A program made the position numbers and the translations under genes. DNA of 40,819 bases from a bacterium. GTDB taxonomy: Bacteria > Cyanobacteriota > Vampirovibrionia > Gastranaerophilales > Gastranaerophilaceae. Location: the NCBI GenBank assembly GCA_017472545.1, contig JAFUPZ010000028.1, forward strand, positions 1 through 40,819. The letters are read 5' to 3'. Positions 31,954-39,502 of the stretch are shown here, piece after piece. The notes under the pieces were generated by a model. The model was not told the origin of the DNA. It made no database searches and saw only the letters and a list, made by a program, of their open reading frames with translations. The first letter of the stretch is position 1; each line of letters begins with the position of its first letter.

Positions 31954-32622
31954 CTACTTAATTAATCCTTGTTTAACTTGTTCCATGATTAATTTCTCAT
32001 TTTTAGCAAATTCCTCACCACTCATTTTGCCGATGTCCTCACGAGTAAATACCTTATTCATTTTTGTGTCAGAAGGAGTATTTTGAGCATAAGCTGTCAA
32101 CTTACTCTTTGCACGTGCGTTCTCGTCATTCAATGATTTCTCGTAAGCAGTCTTTTTCAAATAACCATCAACCGCTGAGTTTTCCAGACCTTCAACGAGC
32201 TGAGCTATTCGAAGGATTTCATCTTTGTCCATGTCAAATCCTTTGATATAATTCAATACATCACCACGCCCCTCAGCCTCAAAAAAGCCTGGACGTTCTT
32301 GATTGAACAAATCCATAGGATTTTGAGTTTGTGCTGTAGGTGCTTGAACATTTTGCAAAGGTGTTTGAGAATGAATTTGCGCATTTTTATACGCATTGAG
32401 TAACTGAACTTTCTGAGATAACTGTGCCAACAGATATTGCCCTTGTTGTTGTGATAATAACCCTTGCGCAACTAGATTTTTGACGTTTTGAACATCATTT
32501 CCAATTACTTGTTCTAAGTGATAATAAACATCTTTATATCCAATATTTGGATTTGCCTGAGGATTTACGGCAGGCAATGAAATCCCATTTTGAGGTGGCA
32601 TTGCACCAATTTGATTTTGCAT
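31954..32622 (-). CDS. Scaffold-like phage protein with C-terminal tag motif
   Basis: 222 residues, Gln/Asn/Pro-rich N-terminus (GAMPPQNGISLPAVNPQANP), a central helical part (QVIGNDVQNVKNLVAQGLLS then QQGQYLLAQLSQKVQLLNAY) and another helix (EILRIAQLVEGLENSAVDGY). The last ~34 residues are KVFTREDIGKMSGEEFAKNE followed by KLIMEQVKQGLIK, closely matching two repeats in the effector-like protein at 25227. Location next to the coat gene, low complexity and a short basic C-terminal helical element all resemble phage scaffolding proteins, whose C-terminus binds coat. It may instead be an internal virion protein. AAAGGAG precedes the ATG. Confidence 0.65.
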   Translation of the reverse strand: MQNQIGAMPPQNGISLPAVNPQANPNIGYKDVYYHLEQVIGNDVQNVKNLVAQGLLSQQQGQYLLAQLSQKVQLLNAYKNAQIHSQTPLQNVQAPTAQTQNPMDLFNQERPGFFEAEGRGDVLNYIKGFDMDKDEILRIAQLVEGLENSAVDGYLKKTAYEKSLNDENARAKSKLTAYAQNTPSDTKMNKVFTREDIGKMSGEEFAKNEKLIMEQVKQGLIK

Positions 32623-32626
32623 ATAA

Positions 32627-32875
32627 CTATTCTCCTTTTATTTCTGGCAATGAATTCATGTAATCTACAGAAATTTCAACAACATCATCAATGAAACTAG
32701 ATAGCAAAATTGATAAAATTGTTTTAACTATTGGAGCAAAAGGTAATCTATTCACAATATAATTGATAGCAAGTTGTTTCTTTTCTTGCCCTTTACCAGA
32801 TCCCAACTCAGCTTCTGCAAAAATTACAGCTTTTTTTGCCAATTCTTTAATTTTATTTTTTACATTCGAAAACAT
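32627..32875 (-). CDS. Small phage helical protein
   Basis: 82 residues. N-terminal basic/amphipathic helix (NVKNKIKELAKKAVIFAEAE), LGSGKGQEKKQLAINYIVNR, then a hydrophobic segment (FAPIVKTILSILLSSFIDDV). The AEAELGSGKGQEKK stretch is reminiscent of LLH-type holins, but the hydrophobic segment is in a different place. Its role could be lysis or virion-associated; no firm family. It starts with GGAG upstream, 11 bases after the coat terminator's T run, and ends 4 bases before the scaffold-like ATG. Confidence 0.6.
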   Translation of the reverse strand: MFSNVKNKIKELAKKAVIFAEAELGSGKGQEKKQLAINYIVNRLPFAPIVKTILSILLSSFIDDVVEISVDYMNSLPEIKGE

Positions 32876-32886
32876 ACTTATCTCCT

Positions 32887-32946
32887 AAAAAAAATGTACT
32901 CCCACGAAAAATAAGTAAGGGTAGAAGAAGTTCGAAGGAGTACATT
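32887..32946 (-). terminator. Intrinsic terminator after the coat gene
   Basis: Minus strand: perfect 10-bp arms AATGTACTCC/GGAGTACATT (32937-32946 and 32893-32902) with a 34-nt loop, followed by eight T (32887-32894). It lies between coat and downstream structural genes, consistent with high coat expression and attenuated readthrough. Confidence 0.7.
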
Positions 32947-32957
32947 CACCCCAAAAA

Positions 32958-33812
32958 CTATGCTGCAGAAACAATCATTTTAGCCAAAGCTTTTGGTTGT
33001 ACTGTTTTAGCACCGTACAAATATAAGCCTCTAACTAAATCTGAGAAACTATCTTTATCTCTTAAGCTTTCAATTTTTGCTAATTGAGAAGCAAAAGTAA
33101 TAGCATCATTTGTACCTGCTAAAACATAATACTTGCCATCAACTTCTGTTAAATTTGTACTTACTAAAACATCCATCCCAGCAATTCTACCGATTGAACC
33201 TTCACGTAATGTTTCATCTGCAACATTGTATGCTGAAATAAATTCAGGACTTTGTAATAGATAAGCTTCAACATTAGGATTGATTACAACCCAAGGTTTT
33301 ACACCAGAGTGAACTGCATCTGAATTTTTCAAAGCTAGAGATAATTTTACAAATTGTTCATAGATAGTTGTTTTATCTAAAGCAATAGGAGATTCTTCAG
33401 TACCAACAGTATTATCTTCGGTTACATCAGTATGTAATGACAATAAATAAGAATCTTGAACTTCTTCAATAGCCTTTTTAGCATTACCCAAATGAGCTTC
33501 CATAATATCGCCATTTGATTGAACTTGAGCAACATCATCAATCTTGAAAGCAAAGAATTTTTTCTGATCAATAACCAAATCTTGAGAAGTCGGTGTAAGT
33601 GCTGCATATTCAATATTATCAGAAGTTAAAGTTGAAACTGTAACATCTGCTGGAGTAATAATTTTTACAGTATCACCCTGATTTTTAATTTCACCTTCCC
33701 AATTTCTGTTTACACATTGAAGCATTACACAGTTTTTGTCCAACATATTGCTTAATTTTTGGCTCCACAATTGTGGAATAAAAGCTGAATAACTAGATTG
33801 TAATTCTGACAT
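32958..33812 (-). CDS. Major capsid (coat) protein
   Basis: 284 residues. The opening SAFIPQLWSQKLSNMLDKNC, the strand pair GEIKNQGDTVKIITPADVTV, IDQKKFFAFKIDDVAQVQSN and the C-terminal ADETLREGSIGRIAGMDVLV with YYVLAGTNDAITFASQLAKI, SLRDKDSFSDLVRGLYLYGA match HK97-fold coat proteins of podoviral and related phages. There is no N-terminal prohead-protease-like delta domain of obvious kind, which agrees with a separate scaffold. AAAGGA lies upstream of ATG 33812. A terminator directly follows. Confidence 0.88.
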   Translation of the reverse strand: MSELQSSYSAFIPQLWSQKLSNMLDKNCVMLQCVNRNWEGEIKNQGDTVKIITPADVTVSTLTSDNIEYAALTPTSQDLVIDQKKFFAFKIDDVAQVQSNGDIMEAHLGNAKKAIEEVQDSYLLSLHTDVTEDNTVGTEESPIALDKTTIYEQFVKLSLALKNSDAVHSGVKPWVVINPNVEAYLLQSPEFISAYNVADETLREGSIGRIAGMDVLVSTNLTEVDGKYYVLAGTNDAITFASQLAKIESLRDKDSFSDLVRGLYLYGAKTVQPKALAKMIVSAA

Positions 33813-33879
33813 TTTCTGATCCTTTCATTTTCATAACTAAATACACAATATTTATTTTGAGTGGTGATTTTTAAATTAT

Positions 33880-35400
33880 TTAATCATCGTTATAGATTTC
33901 CCTGAATTGAAGCCCTACAATTGCACAATTACAGGTCAAATCATTACCTTCTATACATAGTTGAATCGAATAATTACTGTCACAAATTTCCGCTTTTTCT
34001 GTTGCACTAGTACTTATTGGCCAAACTGGAATTTCTGACTCTCCATCAGACCAACAATATTCAGCCGTACTTGGAGTATCTTCTCCAGCCCAAACGAAGT
34101 GACTGTAATGTTTTGCATAAATCAATTCAACATCATCTTTATATTCACTGTCATAATCTTTGAATAAAGAAAATTTGAATTTATTATCGTGAATATCATC
34201 TAAGACAAAATAGAACTCATCTACCAATTTTCTATGTAGAACATTACCTAGCGCCAAAAACGGAGATTTCCACATAAATTTTATAGCTTCTCCATTAAAA
34301 GAGGTTCCAAAATCTTCCCTATAGATTTTGCCATCAACATCAGCTGTAAAAATGTGTGAATTAAAAGTACAAGCTGAGGTAATTTTCTGAGGCAAAACTC
34401 GTTTAAACCAAGCTTTATTGTAATAATCATTTATCCAAATTACAGAAAAGTTTTCATTATCAAGATAAGGAAAGAAAAACCAAACCTGATGCTTATTTTG
34501 ATAATGCAAAACAAATGTATCATCTAACCTTGATTCATCAAACCTATTAAATTCCTCTTTGATATTTTGAGAAATCTCAGAGCCTAAACGGATTTGATTT
34601 AATTCGCCAACTTGTTCTAATGCATAAATTCCATTACTTAAAAAATACTGTTTATTATCAACATTTACTATCGCATTTCTTGCAATAGATCCTTTATCTG
34701 CAAAAAGGGTTATTGCAAAGTCTGTAGGATTTGAACCAGTCAAAAGATAAACTTTATCCCTTTTATAAATTGCCAAATAATCCTTATAGGTTTTCATCGT
34801 AACAATATCTGCTGTATCAGTATGAAAATCATTGATATATCCTGCATCTTCATCAGTTTCAAAATCATTATAAGTTCCTAGTGCAGAATAATATATTGTA
34901 GATTCATCGCAACACCACACTCGCCCTTTATAAACAGTTATGCAATTCGGATAACAAATATTTCCACTTAAATCTTTCAAATTGCAATCGACTATATCAA
35001 AAGTTTCATTATTTTTGATATAAAACATCGCATCTGATTCAGTTGCAACAATAATTCCACGAAGAAATTGAGCAAAAATTGGCTTTGATCCAGTTAATAC
35101 CTTATCTAATAAAACTAACGCCTCTGAATTTTCATCATAAATATAAATTTTTCCTGATTCTGTTATAATAACTAACTTGTAGTTATCATCTGAGCACATT
35201 TCAGATAAACCAATAATTTTTTCAGATTCTGGTAATTCAAGTATTAGACGATTACCTTTTTGTCTAACAATACCTTTATTGTTGTAAATTTCAATATTTT
35301 CAGAATCAGCCCAATAGATTTTTTTAGGATTTAAACCCAATTCCGTTTTAGTAGTTGCCTGATTAATTCCACCTGATAAATCAAAATAATTAATATCCAT
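33880..35400 (-). CDS. Phage tail/DNA-stabilisation protein (P22 gp10-like)
   Basis: 506 residues. The opening DINYFDLSGGINQATTKTEL followed by WADSENIEIYNNKGIVRQKG is typical of beta-propeller tail-hub or DNA-stabilisation proteins that plug podoviral portals. Repeated beta segments fit a propeller: KLVIITESGKIYIYDENSE, IVTMKTYKDYLAIYKRDKVY, QYFLSNGIYALEQVGELNQ. The C-terminal ~100 residues (YCWSDGESEIPVWP) may be a separate beta domain. No enzyme motif. AAGGGG precedes the ATG, 3 bp from the amidase gene. Assignment is by overall pattern and context. Confidence 0.72.
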   Translation of the reverse strand: MDINYFDLSGGINQATTKTELGLNPKKIYWADSENIEIYNNKGIVRQKGNRLILELPESEKIIGLSEMCSDDNYKLVIITESGKIYIYDENSEALVLLDKVLTGSKPIFAQFLRGIIVATESDAMFYIKNNETFDIVDCNLKDLSGNICYPNCITVYKGRVWCCDESTIYYSALGTYNDFETDEDAGYINDFHTDTADIVTMKTYKDYLAIYKRDKVYLLTGSNPTDFAITLFADKGSIARNAIVNVDNKQYFLSNGIYALEQVGELNQIRLGSEISQNIKEEFNRFDESRLDDTFVLHYQNKHQVWFFFPYLDNENFSVIWINDYYNKAWFKRVLPQKITSACTFNSHIFTADVDGKIYREDFGTSFNGEAIKFMWKSPFLALGNVLHRKLVDEFYFVLDDIHDNKFKFSLFKDYDSEYKDDVELIYAKHYSHFVWAGEDTPSTAEYCWSDGESEIPVWPISTSATEKAEICDSNYSIQLCIEGNDLTCNCAIVGLQFREIYNDD

Positions 35401-35403
35401 AAT

Positions 35404-35901
35404 TTAACCCCTTAAATTTTCCTTGTACCAACGAACTTTTGAACGAATAAAATTTCCAATATCATCTTTTGCTACCCACGGATAAGCTGGTAGATACGTT
35501 ATATCAATTTTTCCAAAACTAGTCGTTTTTGGATTATTTTTCCCAAACTCATAATGAGTTAAAACTGTTAATGGAGTCACATTTAATTTATATTTTTGAG
35601 TGAGTTGTGCAACAAATTTCATTGCAGCTTCAAACTGTACTTTTGAAATAGGAAAATCTCCACAATTAATACTTGATTTGTAACCATACATCCCACACAA
35701 ACAAACACCTATAGCTCCAGTGTTGCCTCCACCTGTATGTGCCGCATAATGACCATCACAACAATTCTCGTTATCTTCTGGTAGGAAATCACCTTGATAA
35801 ACATTACCCTCAACATCGATTAAATAATGATAATATTTCTTCTCAAATTCGCTAGGGTAATATCTACCTGCACTCCAATGTAAAACTATACGTTTGACCA
35901 T
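35404..35901 (-). CDS. N-acetylmuramoyl-L-alanine amidase (endolysin)
   Basis: 165 residues from ATG 35901, which follows GAGGTG by 5 nt (a GTG two codons earlier would overlap that site). Amidase_2/PGRP fold: zinc ligands H8 (IVLHWSAGR), H116 (LTHYEFG) and, in the position of the third ligand, D133 (GKIDITY); H55 in HYAAHTGGGNTGAIGVCLCG marks the substrate cleft. It cleaves the amide bond between muramic acid and the stem peptide. No signal peptide, so a holin would be needed for release, or it may be virion-borne. It is the first large gene of the phage operon, an early position for a lysin. Confidence 0.88.
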   Translation of the reverse strand: MVKRIVLHWSAGRYYPSEFEKKYYHYLIDVEGNVYQGDFLPEDNENCCDGHYAAHTGGGNTGAIGVCLCGMYGYKSSINCGDFPISKVQFEAAMKFVAQLTQKYKLNVTPLTVLTHYEFGKNNPKTTSFGKIDITYLPAYPWVAKDDIGNFIRSKVRWYKENLRG

Positions 35902-35910
35902 ATACACACC

Positions 35911-36114
35911 TCATAATACATCCCACCTCGGATGATAATGTTTGTACAATGCGACTGCATTTACTCTATTTCTGGCATTTAATGCTAGAATTACTGAAGA
36001 AAGATGTGTTTGTACTGTTCGCTCTGAAATTTGTAACTTTTGAGATATTTCTTTATCTGTAAAACCTTTAGCAACTAGAGTTAAAATTTGTACCTTCTTT
36101 GGGGATAGTCTCAT
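35911..36114 (-). CDS. LuxR/GerE-type helix-turn-helix regulator
   Basis: 67 residues consisting only of a GerE domain: LSPKKVQILTLVAKGFTDKE, then ISQKLQISERTVQTHLSSVI with the classic recognition helix (SERTVQTHL), and ARNRVNAVALYKH. No receiver or sensor part. It is the first gene of the phage operon, ahead of the amidase, with AGAGGT upstream. It probably controls the module, perhaps as a late-gene activator; candidate sites are direct repeats of AAACTTA just upstream (36137-36180). A GerE-only protein is an unusual choice for a phage. Confidence 0.87.
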   Translation of the reverse strand: MRLSPKKVQILTLVAKGFTDKEISQKLQISERTVQTHLSSVILALNARNRVNAVALYKHYHPRWDVL

Positions 36115-36188
36115 TTAATACCTCTAACAGTTTTATTAAACTTATATTACATTAAGCTTTATTATAAAACTTAATAATAATTCCACCT

Positions 36189-36247
36189 AAAAAAATAAGA
36201 GAGGATAATTTACACAAATTAGGATAGGGAAAATCCTTATCCTCTCT
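36189..36247 (-). terminator. Terminator-like hairpin upstream of the phage operon
   Basis: Minus strand: 11-bp perfect arms AGAGAGGATAA/TTATCCTCTCT (36237-36247 and 36198-36208) followed by seven T. An inner alternative stem (AGGAT/ATCCT, 36221-36237) competes with the main stem, so it could work as an attenuator or end an unannotated upstream transcript. Confidence 0.6.
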
Positions 36248-36445
36248 AGGTTTAGTCTAAGCAGAGAGCTTTATAATATAGATATGAATAGTAAATAAAA
36301 TCTTTTCACTAACTATTAGAACTTTTTCATAAATTTAATATCCCAATAACACATTTTCTTGATTTTATATAACCATTTGAAAAAGCCTTGAACCTCTTCC
36401 GTTTGATTACATACACAGAATAAACTATTTTTTTTATAAAAAAAA

Positions 36446-36475
36446 TCCGTATTTTTACGTACGTAAAATTACGGA
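36446..36475. repeat. 30-bp near-perfect palindrome centred on ACGTACGT
   Basis: Arms match at 14 of 15 positions (TCCGTA...TACGGA outside, TTTTACGT/ACGTAAAA inside). It sits immediately before a TTGACA and ~150 bp upstream of the histidine kinase. A dimeric regulator site is likely; no T run on either side follows closely enough for a good terminator on the plus strand. Confidence 0.65.
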
Positions 36476-36588
36476 CTTGACAAAGCTGAAAAATATTCTA
36501 ACAAAAGAAATTCCAAGATATTTTAACTTAAATCATTTACAAAATTTTACAATATATTTTCGGATAATTTATACATTATTTTAAAAAC

Positions 36589-36616
36589 TTGCCATTTAAT
36601 TTAGGCATAATACAAT
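36589..36616 (+). promoter_or_regulatory. Promoter of the histidine kinase gene, predicted leaderless
   Basis: TTGCCA (36589-36594), 16-nt spacer, TACAAT (36611-36616), then 6 nt to ATG 36623. No Shine-Dalgarno. Confidence 0.5.
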
Positions 36617-36622
36617 TAGATT

Positions 36623-38341
36623 ATGGGGAATATATTACTAATTAGCGAAAATGATGAAACTTTTAACAAGTTCAAGAAATTATTAGATACTGAAAACTAT
36701 AATTTCAATTCTTGTTGCACCCCTACGTCTATATTTGATTTAATCGAAATTTCCCCTATAGATGCAGTTATTATTGACGAGGTAACTGAAAACCTAAATC
36801 TTAATTTAACAATAAAAAGAATTAAATCAAAACAAGAAAACACCCAAATATTACTACTTACAAACGGGGAAAATATAGATGAGGAAATTTCAAAACTTGT
36901 TAGCGGATTTATTCTGAAAAATTATTCTGATAACCTTATTATTTCTACAATAAATTCTCATCTTAAAAACAAAGAAAAACTAGATATTTTATCAGGAAAA
37001 AACAAAGATTTAGCAGACAGCTTATATAGACTTAACGTTCTATATAACACAAGTTCGCAATTTGCAGGAACACTTGATATTAAAGAACTTCTTAACTATA
37101 TGATAGAAGGTTTAGACAAATCTTTAAGCTTTGACTTAACCTGTACATTATCTTTTGGTTTTGAACAAGAACCAGTTCTTATTATCAATTCTCTTTATGA
37201 TATTTCTGAAGAAATCATGAGCGCACTAAAACTTCGTGCAATCCTAAATTACAAATCGTTGTTCGAAAATGGACAACCACCATTTGAAATTGATGATAAA
37301 AACCTCAAAATCATCAAAAATATCAAAAACCCAAATAACAAATTTACCTTCACAATTTTCCAATTTGATAACATGTTCGCTCCAATTGACTTAGGGGACA
37401 ATTTCTTTGGATGTATTGAAATATTTAAAGAAAACCCATTCACAACAGATGATGCGACATATTTTCAAACTATAGTACAACAAGTTTCACTACCACTAAA
37501 AAGTGCAGGGTTATACAAAGAAATTATTCACAAAAACGAAGAATTGGAAAAACTTGAACGAGTAAAATCTGAATTTATATCAATCGTATCACACGAATTG
37601 AGAACCCCTCTTACCCCAATAAAAAATGCACTTAGTATACTCGCTAGTGGAAGATGCGGCCAACTCGAAGAAAACGCTATGAAATTTGTTGATATGGCAA
37701 AAAGAAACGTTGAAAACTTAACAAATATCATCAACGACATTCTTGATATTAACAAAATTGAAGCTGGGAAAATGGATTTCAATTACAAATTAATGAATAT
37801 TCATTCCGTCATAGAAAACGTTAAAACCAACTTTGATTGCGTAGCAAAAGAACACGAAATATTATTCAATACAGACGAGCAAGAAAACTTGCCAGATATT
37901 TATGCTGACTCACAAAGATTAGGCCAAGTTTTAACAAACCTTGTTTCTAACGCAATTAAATTCACCCCTAAAGGTAAGAATATAACCATTAAATCTGAAC
38001 TTAAAAACGCAAATGAAATTTCTGCAAACCCTCATTTTGAAAACGAATTAAAAACACTTGAAGGGAATTATATTATTGTTAGCGTGATTGATGAAGGTAT
38101 CGGTATCAAAGAATCCGATTTAATAAAAACATTTGATAAATTTACACAAATCGAAAATTCGCTATCAAGAAAAGTTGGAGGTACAGGATTAGGTTTACCT
38201 ATTGCAAAACAACTTATCAAAGCACATAAAGGTACAATTTGGTGCGACAGCGAAGAAAATATTGGCTCAAGCTTCCACTTTGCACTTCCTGTAACCACAG
38301 AAACTATCGAAGGAAAAACAATCCAAAAAGAACTTTTGTAA
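36623..38341 (+). CDS. Histidine kinase with N-terminal receiver-like and GAF domains
   Basis: 572 residues, soluble. Residues ~1-120 look like a receiver domain: ILLISENDE, VIIDEV with D52 as possible phospho-acceptor, LLLTN and ILKNY for the Thr and Lys; the acidic pair is Ser-Glu instead of Asp-Asp, so it may be atypical. Residues ~135-300 resemble a GAF sensor (LYNTSSQFAGTLDIKELLNY). After a short coiled coil come HisKA with H324 in VSHELRTPL, the N box NLVSNAIKFTP, G1 DEGIGI, and G2 GGTGLGLPIA. It should autophosphorylate H324; ligand unknown. No transmembrane segment. The lone receiver at 40270 is a possible partner. Confidence 0.9.
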   Translation: MGNILLISENDETFNKFKKLLDTENYNFNSCCTPTSIFDLIEISPIDAVIIDEVTENLNLNLTIKRIKSKQENTQILLLTNGENIDEEISKLVSGFILKNYSDNLIISTINSHLKNKEKLDILSGKNKDLADSLYRLNVLYNTSSQFAGTLDIKELLNYMIEGLDKSLSFDLTCTLSFGFEQEPVLIINSLYDISEEIMSALKLRAILNYKSLFENGQPPFEIDDKNLKIIKNIKNPNNKFTFTIFQFDNMFAPIDLGDNFFGCIEIFKENPFTTDDATYFQTIVQQVSLPLKSAGLYKEIIHKNEELEKLERVKSEFISIVSHELRTPLTPIKNALSILASGRCGQLEENAMKFVDMAKRNVENLTNIINDILDINKIEAGKMDFNYKLMNIHSVIENVKTNFDCVAKEHEILFNTDEQENLPDIYADSQRLGQVLTNLVSNAIKFTPKGKNITIKSELKNANEISANPHFENELKTLEGNYIIVSVIDEGIGIKESDLIKTFDKFTQIENSLSRKVGGTGLGLPIAKQLIKAHKGTIWCDSEENIGSSFHFALPVTTETIEGKTIQKELL

Positions 38342-38347
38342 TATAAT
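38342..38347 (+). promoter_or_regulatory. TATAAT box 6 nt before the dxr ATG
   Basis: TATAAT overlaps the region just after the kinase stop codon and is followed by 6 nt and ATG 38354. No clear -35 and no Shine-Dalgarno. dxr may also be reached by readthrough from the kinase gene. Confidence 0.4.
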
Positions 38348-38353
38348 TAAAAT

Positions 38354-39502
38354 ATGGATACAAGAAAGAGAAAAATCAGCATATTAGGTTCTACCGGTTC
38401 TATTGGCACACAAGCTCTTGAAGTTATTGAAAAACTACAAGATAAGTTTGAAATAATAGCATTAGCAGGTGGAAATAATTCTGAACTTTTAAAACAACAA
38501 GCTGAAAAATTCCAACCAAAATTTATCTGCGCAACCTGCCAACCTGACGACTTAAAAGGCAAACATAACGCAAAAATTCTACAAGGGTCAGAAGGATTAG
38601 AAGAAATATGTTCAAATAAAGAAAATGATATTATACTTGTTGCCGTATCAGGAAAAATTGGATTAAAACCGACACTAACAGCTATTAAAAATGGTATCGA
38701 TATAGCTTTAGCAAACAAAGAAACTCTTGTTATGGCAGGCGATATTGTTATGCAGAAAGCAAAAGAAGCCAGTGTTAATATTATTCCTGTAGATAGTGAA
38801 CATTGCGCAATTCACCAATGCATAAAAGACATTTCTCAAGTAGAAAAACTTATAATCACAGCAAGCGGTGGTCCATTCTTGAGAAAATCTATAGATGAGA
38901 TGAAAAACGGCACAGTAACAGAAGCACTTGCCCACCCACGTTGGAACATGGGGCGCAAAATTACTGTTGATTCTGCAACTTTAATGAATAAAGGTTTAGA
39001 AATAATTGAAGCTCATCATTTATTCAATATGCCTTATGAAAAAATCGAAGTTGTAATCCATCCACAAAGTATTATTCACTCTGCAATAGAATACGTTGAT
39101 GGTAGCGTGATAGCACAAATTGGGCTTCCTAGTATGCATATTCCAATCCAATACGCAATCACATACCCAGAACGCTACGAAGGCATCAAATCAAAAAGTT
39201 TTAGCTTTTCTGAAATTGCACGCCTTGATTTTGAAGAACCAAATTATGAAAAATTCCCAACCCTCAAACTTGCATACCAAGCTGGCACAGAAGGCGGAAG
39301 CGCAACAGTTTGCTTGAATGCCGCAAACGAAGAAGCTGTTTTTGCATTTTTAGATAATAAAATCAAATTGTTTGATATTTATACAATTACAGAAAAAATA
39401 ATGGCTCAACACAATATTATAAAATCCCCTTCAATTGACGAAATATTTGCAATTGATAAAGAAATTAGGATAAAAACACAAGAACTAATTAAACAATTTT
39501 AA
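38354..39502 (+). CDS. dxr: 1-deoxy-D-xylulose 5-phosphate reductoisomerase
   Basis: 382 residues, standard length. Dxr converts DXP to 2-C-methyl-D-erythritol 4-phosphate with NADPH and Mn/Mg, the committed step of the MEP isoprenoid pathway. Visible are the NADPH loop ILGSTGSIGTQALEVI, ALANKETLVMAG, the metal/substrate site IIPVDSEHCAIHQC, ITASGGPFL, HPRWNMGRKITVDSATLMNK with GLEIIEAH, and the C-terminal AANEEAVFAFL. It starts 12 bp after the kinase gene and converges with the downstream minus-strand gene, overlapping it by 18 bp. Confidence 0.97.
   Translation: MDTRKRKISILGSTGSIGTQALEVIEKLQDKFEIIALAGGNNSELLKQQAEKFQPKFICATCQPDDLKGKHNAKILQGSEGLEEICSNKENDIILVAVSGKIGLKPTLTAIKNGIDIALANKETLVMAGDIVMQKAKEASVNIIPVDSEHCAIHQCIKDISQVEKLIITASGGPFLRKSIDEMKNGTVTEALAHPRWNMGRKITVDSATLMNKGLEIIEAHHLFNMPYEKIEVVIHPQSIIHSAIEYVDGSVIAQIGLPSMHIPIQYAITYPERYEGIKSKSFSFSEIARLDFEEPNYEKFPTLKLAYQAGTEGGSATVCLNAANEEAVFAFLDNKIKLFDIYTITEKIMAQHNIIKSPSIDEIFAIDKEIRIKTQELIKQF

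Larger units (their letters stand above)
25227..36114 (-). mobile_element. Compact podovirus-like prophage or domesticated phage module
   Basis: A minus-strand run of about 14 genes reads, in transcription order: LuxR-type regulator, amidase, gp10-like tail protein, coat, small helical protein, scaffold-like protein, gp4-like adaptor, small terminase, unknown, GNAT, portal, large terminase, small membrane protein, effector-like protein; one small membrane gene faces the other way. P22-like adaptor proteins and the absence of tail-tube, tape-measure or sheath genes suggest a short-tailed phage. No integrase, repressor, replication gene or tail fibre is seen and no att repeats were found. Terminators bracket it (36189-36247 and 25076-25114). 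It could be a remnant, a satellite or a gene-transfer-agent-like unit. Confidence 0.85.
36115..36622. other. Gene-free control region between phage module and histidine kinase
   Basis: 508 bp without a credible gene. It holds, from left to right, AT-rich repeats of AAACTTA (36137-36180) around candidate -10 boxes of the phage operon, a minus-strand terminator-like hairpin (36189-36247), a 30-bp near-perfect palindrome (36446-36475), a TTGACA (36477-36482) without a good -10, and the kinase promoter. A minus-strand open frame around 36320-36450 lacks a start codon. Confidence 0.7.

Noticed and set aside
36320-36450. Minus-strand open frame with protein-like composition (EEVQGFFKWLYKIKKMCYW)
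   Set aside because: No ATG, GTG or TTG with a ribosome site at its beginning; short and AT-rich, so not called as a gene.
25030-36620. Search for attL/attR repeats or a tRNA target at the ends of the phage module
   Set aside because: No matching direct repeats or tRNA seen by eye at the two edges; insertion limits are left open.
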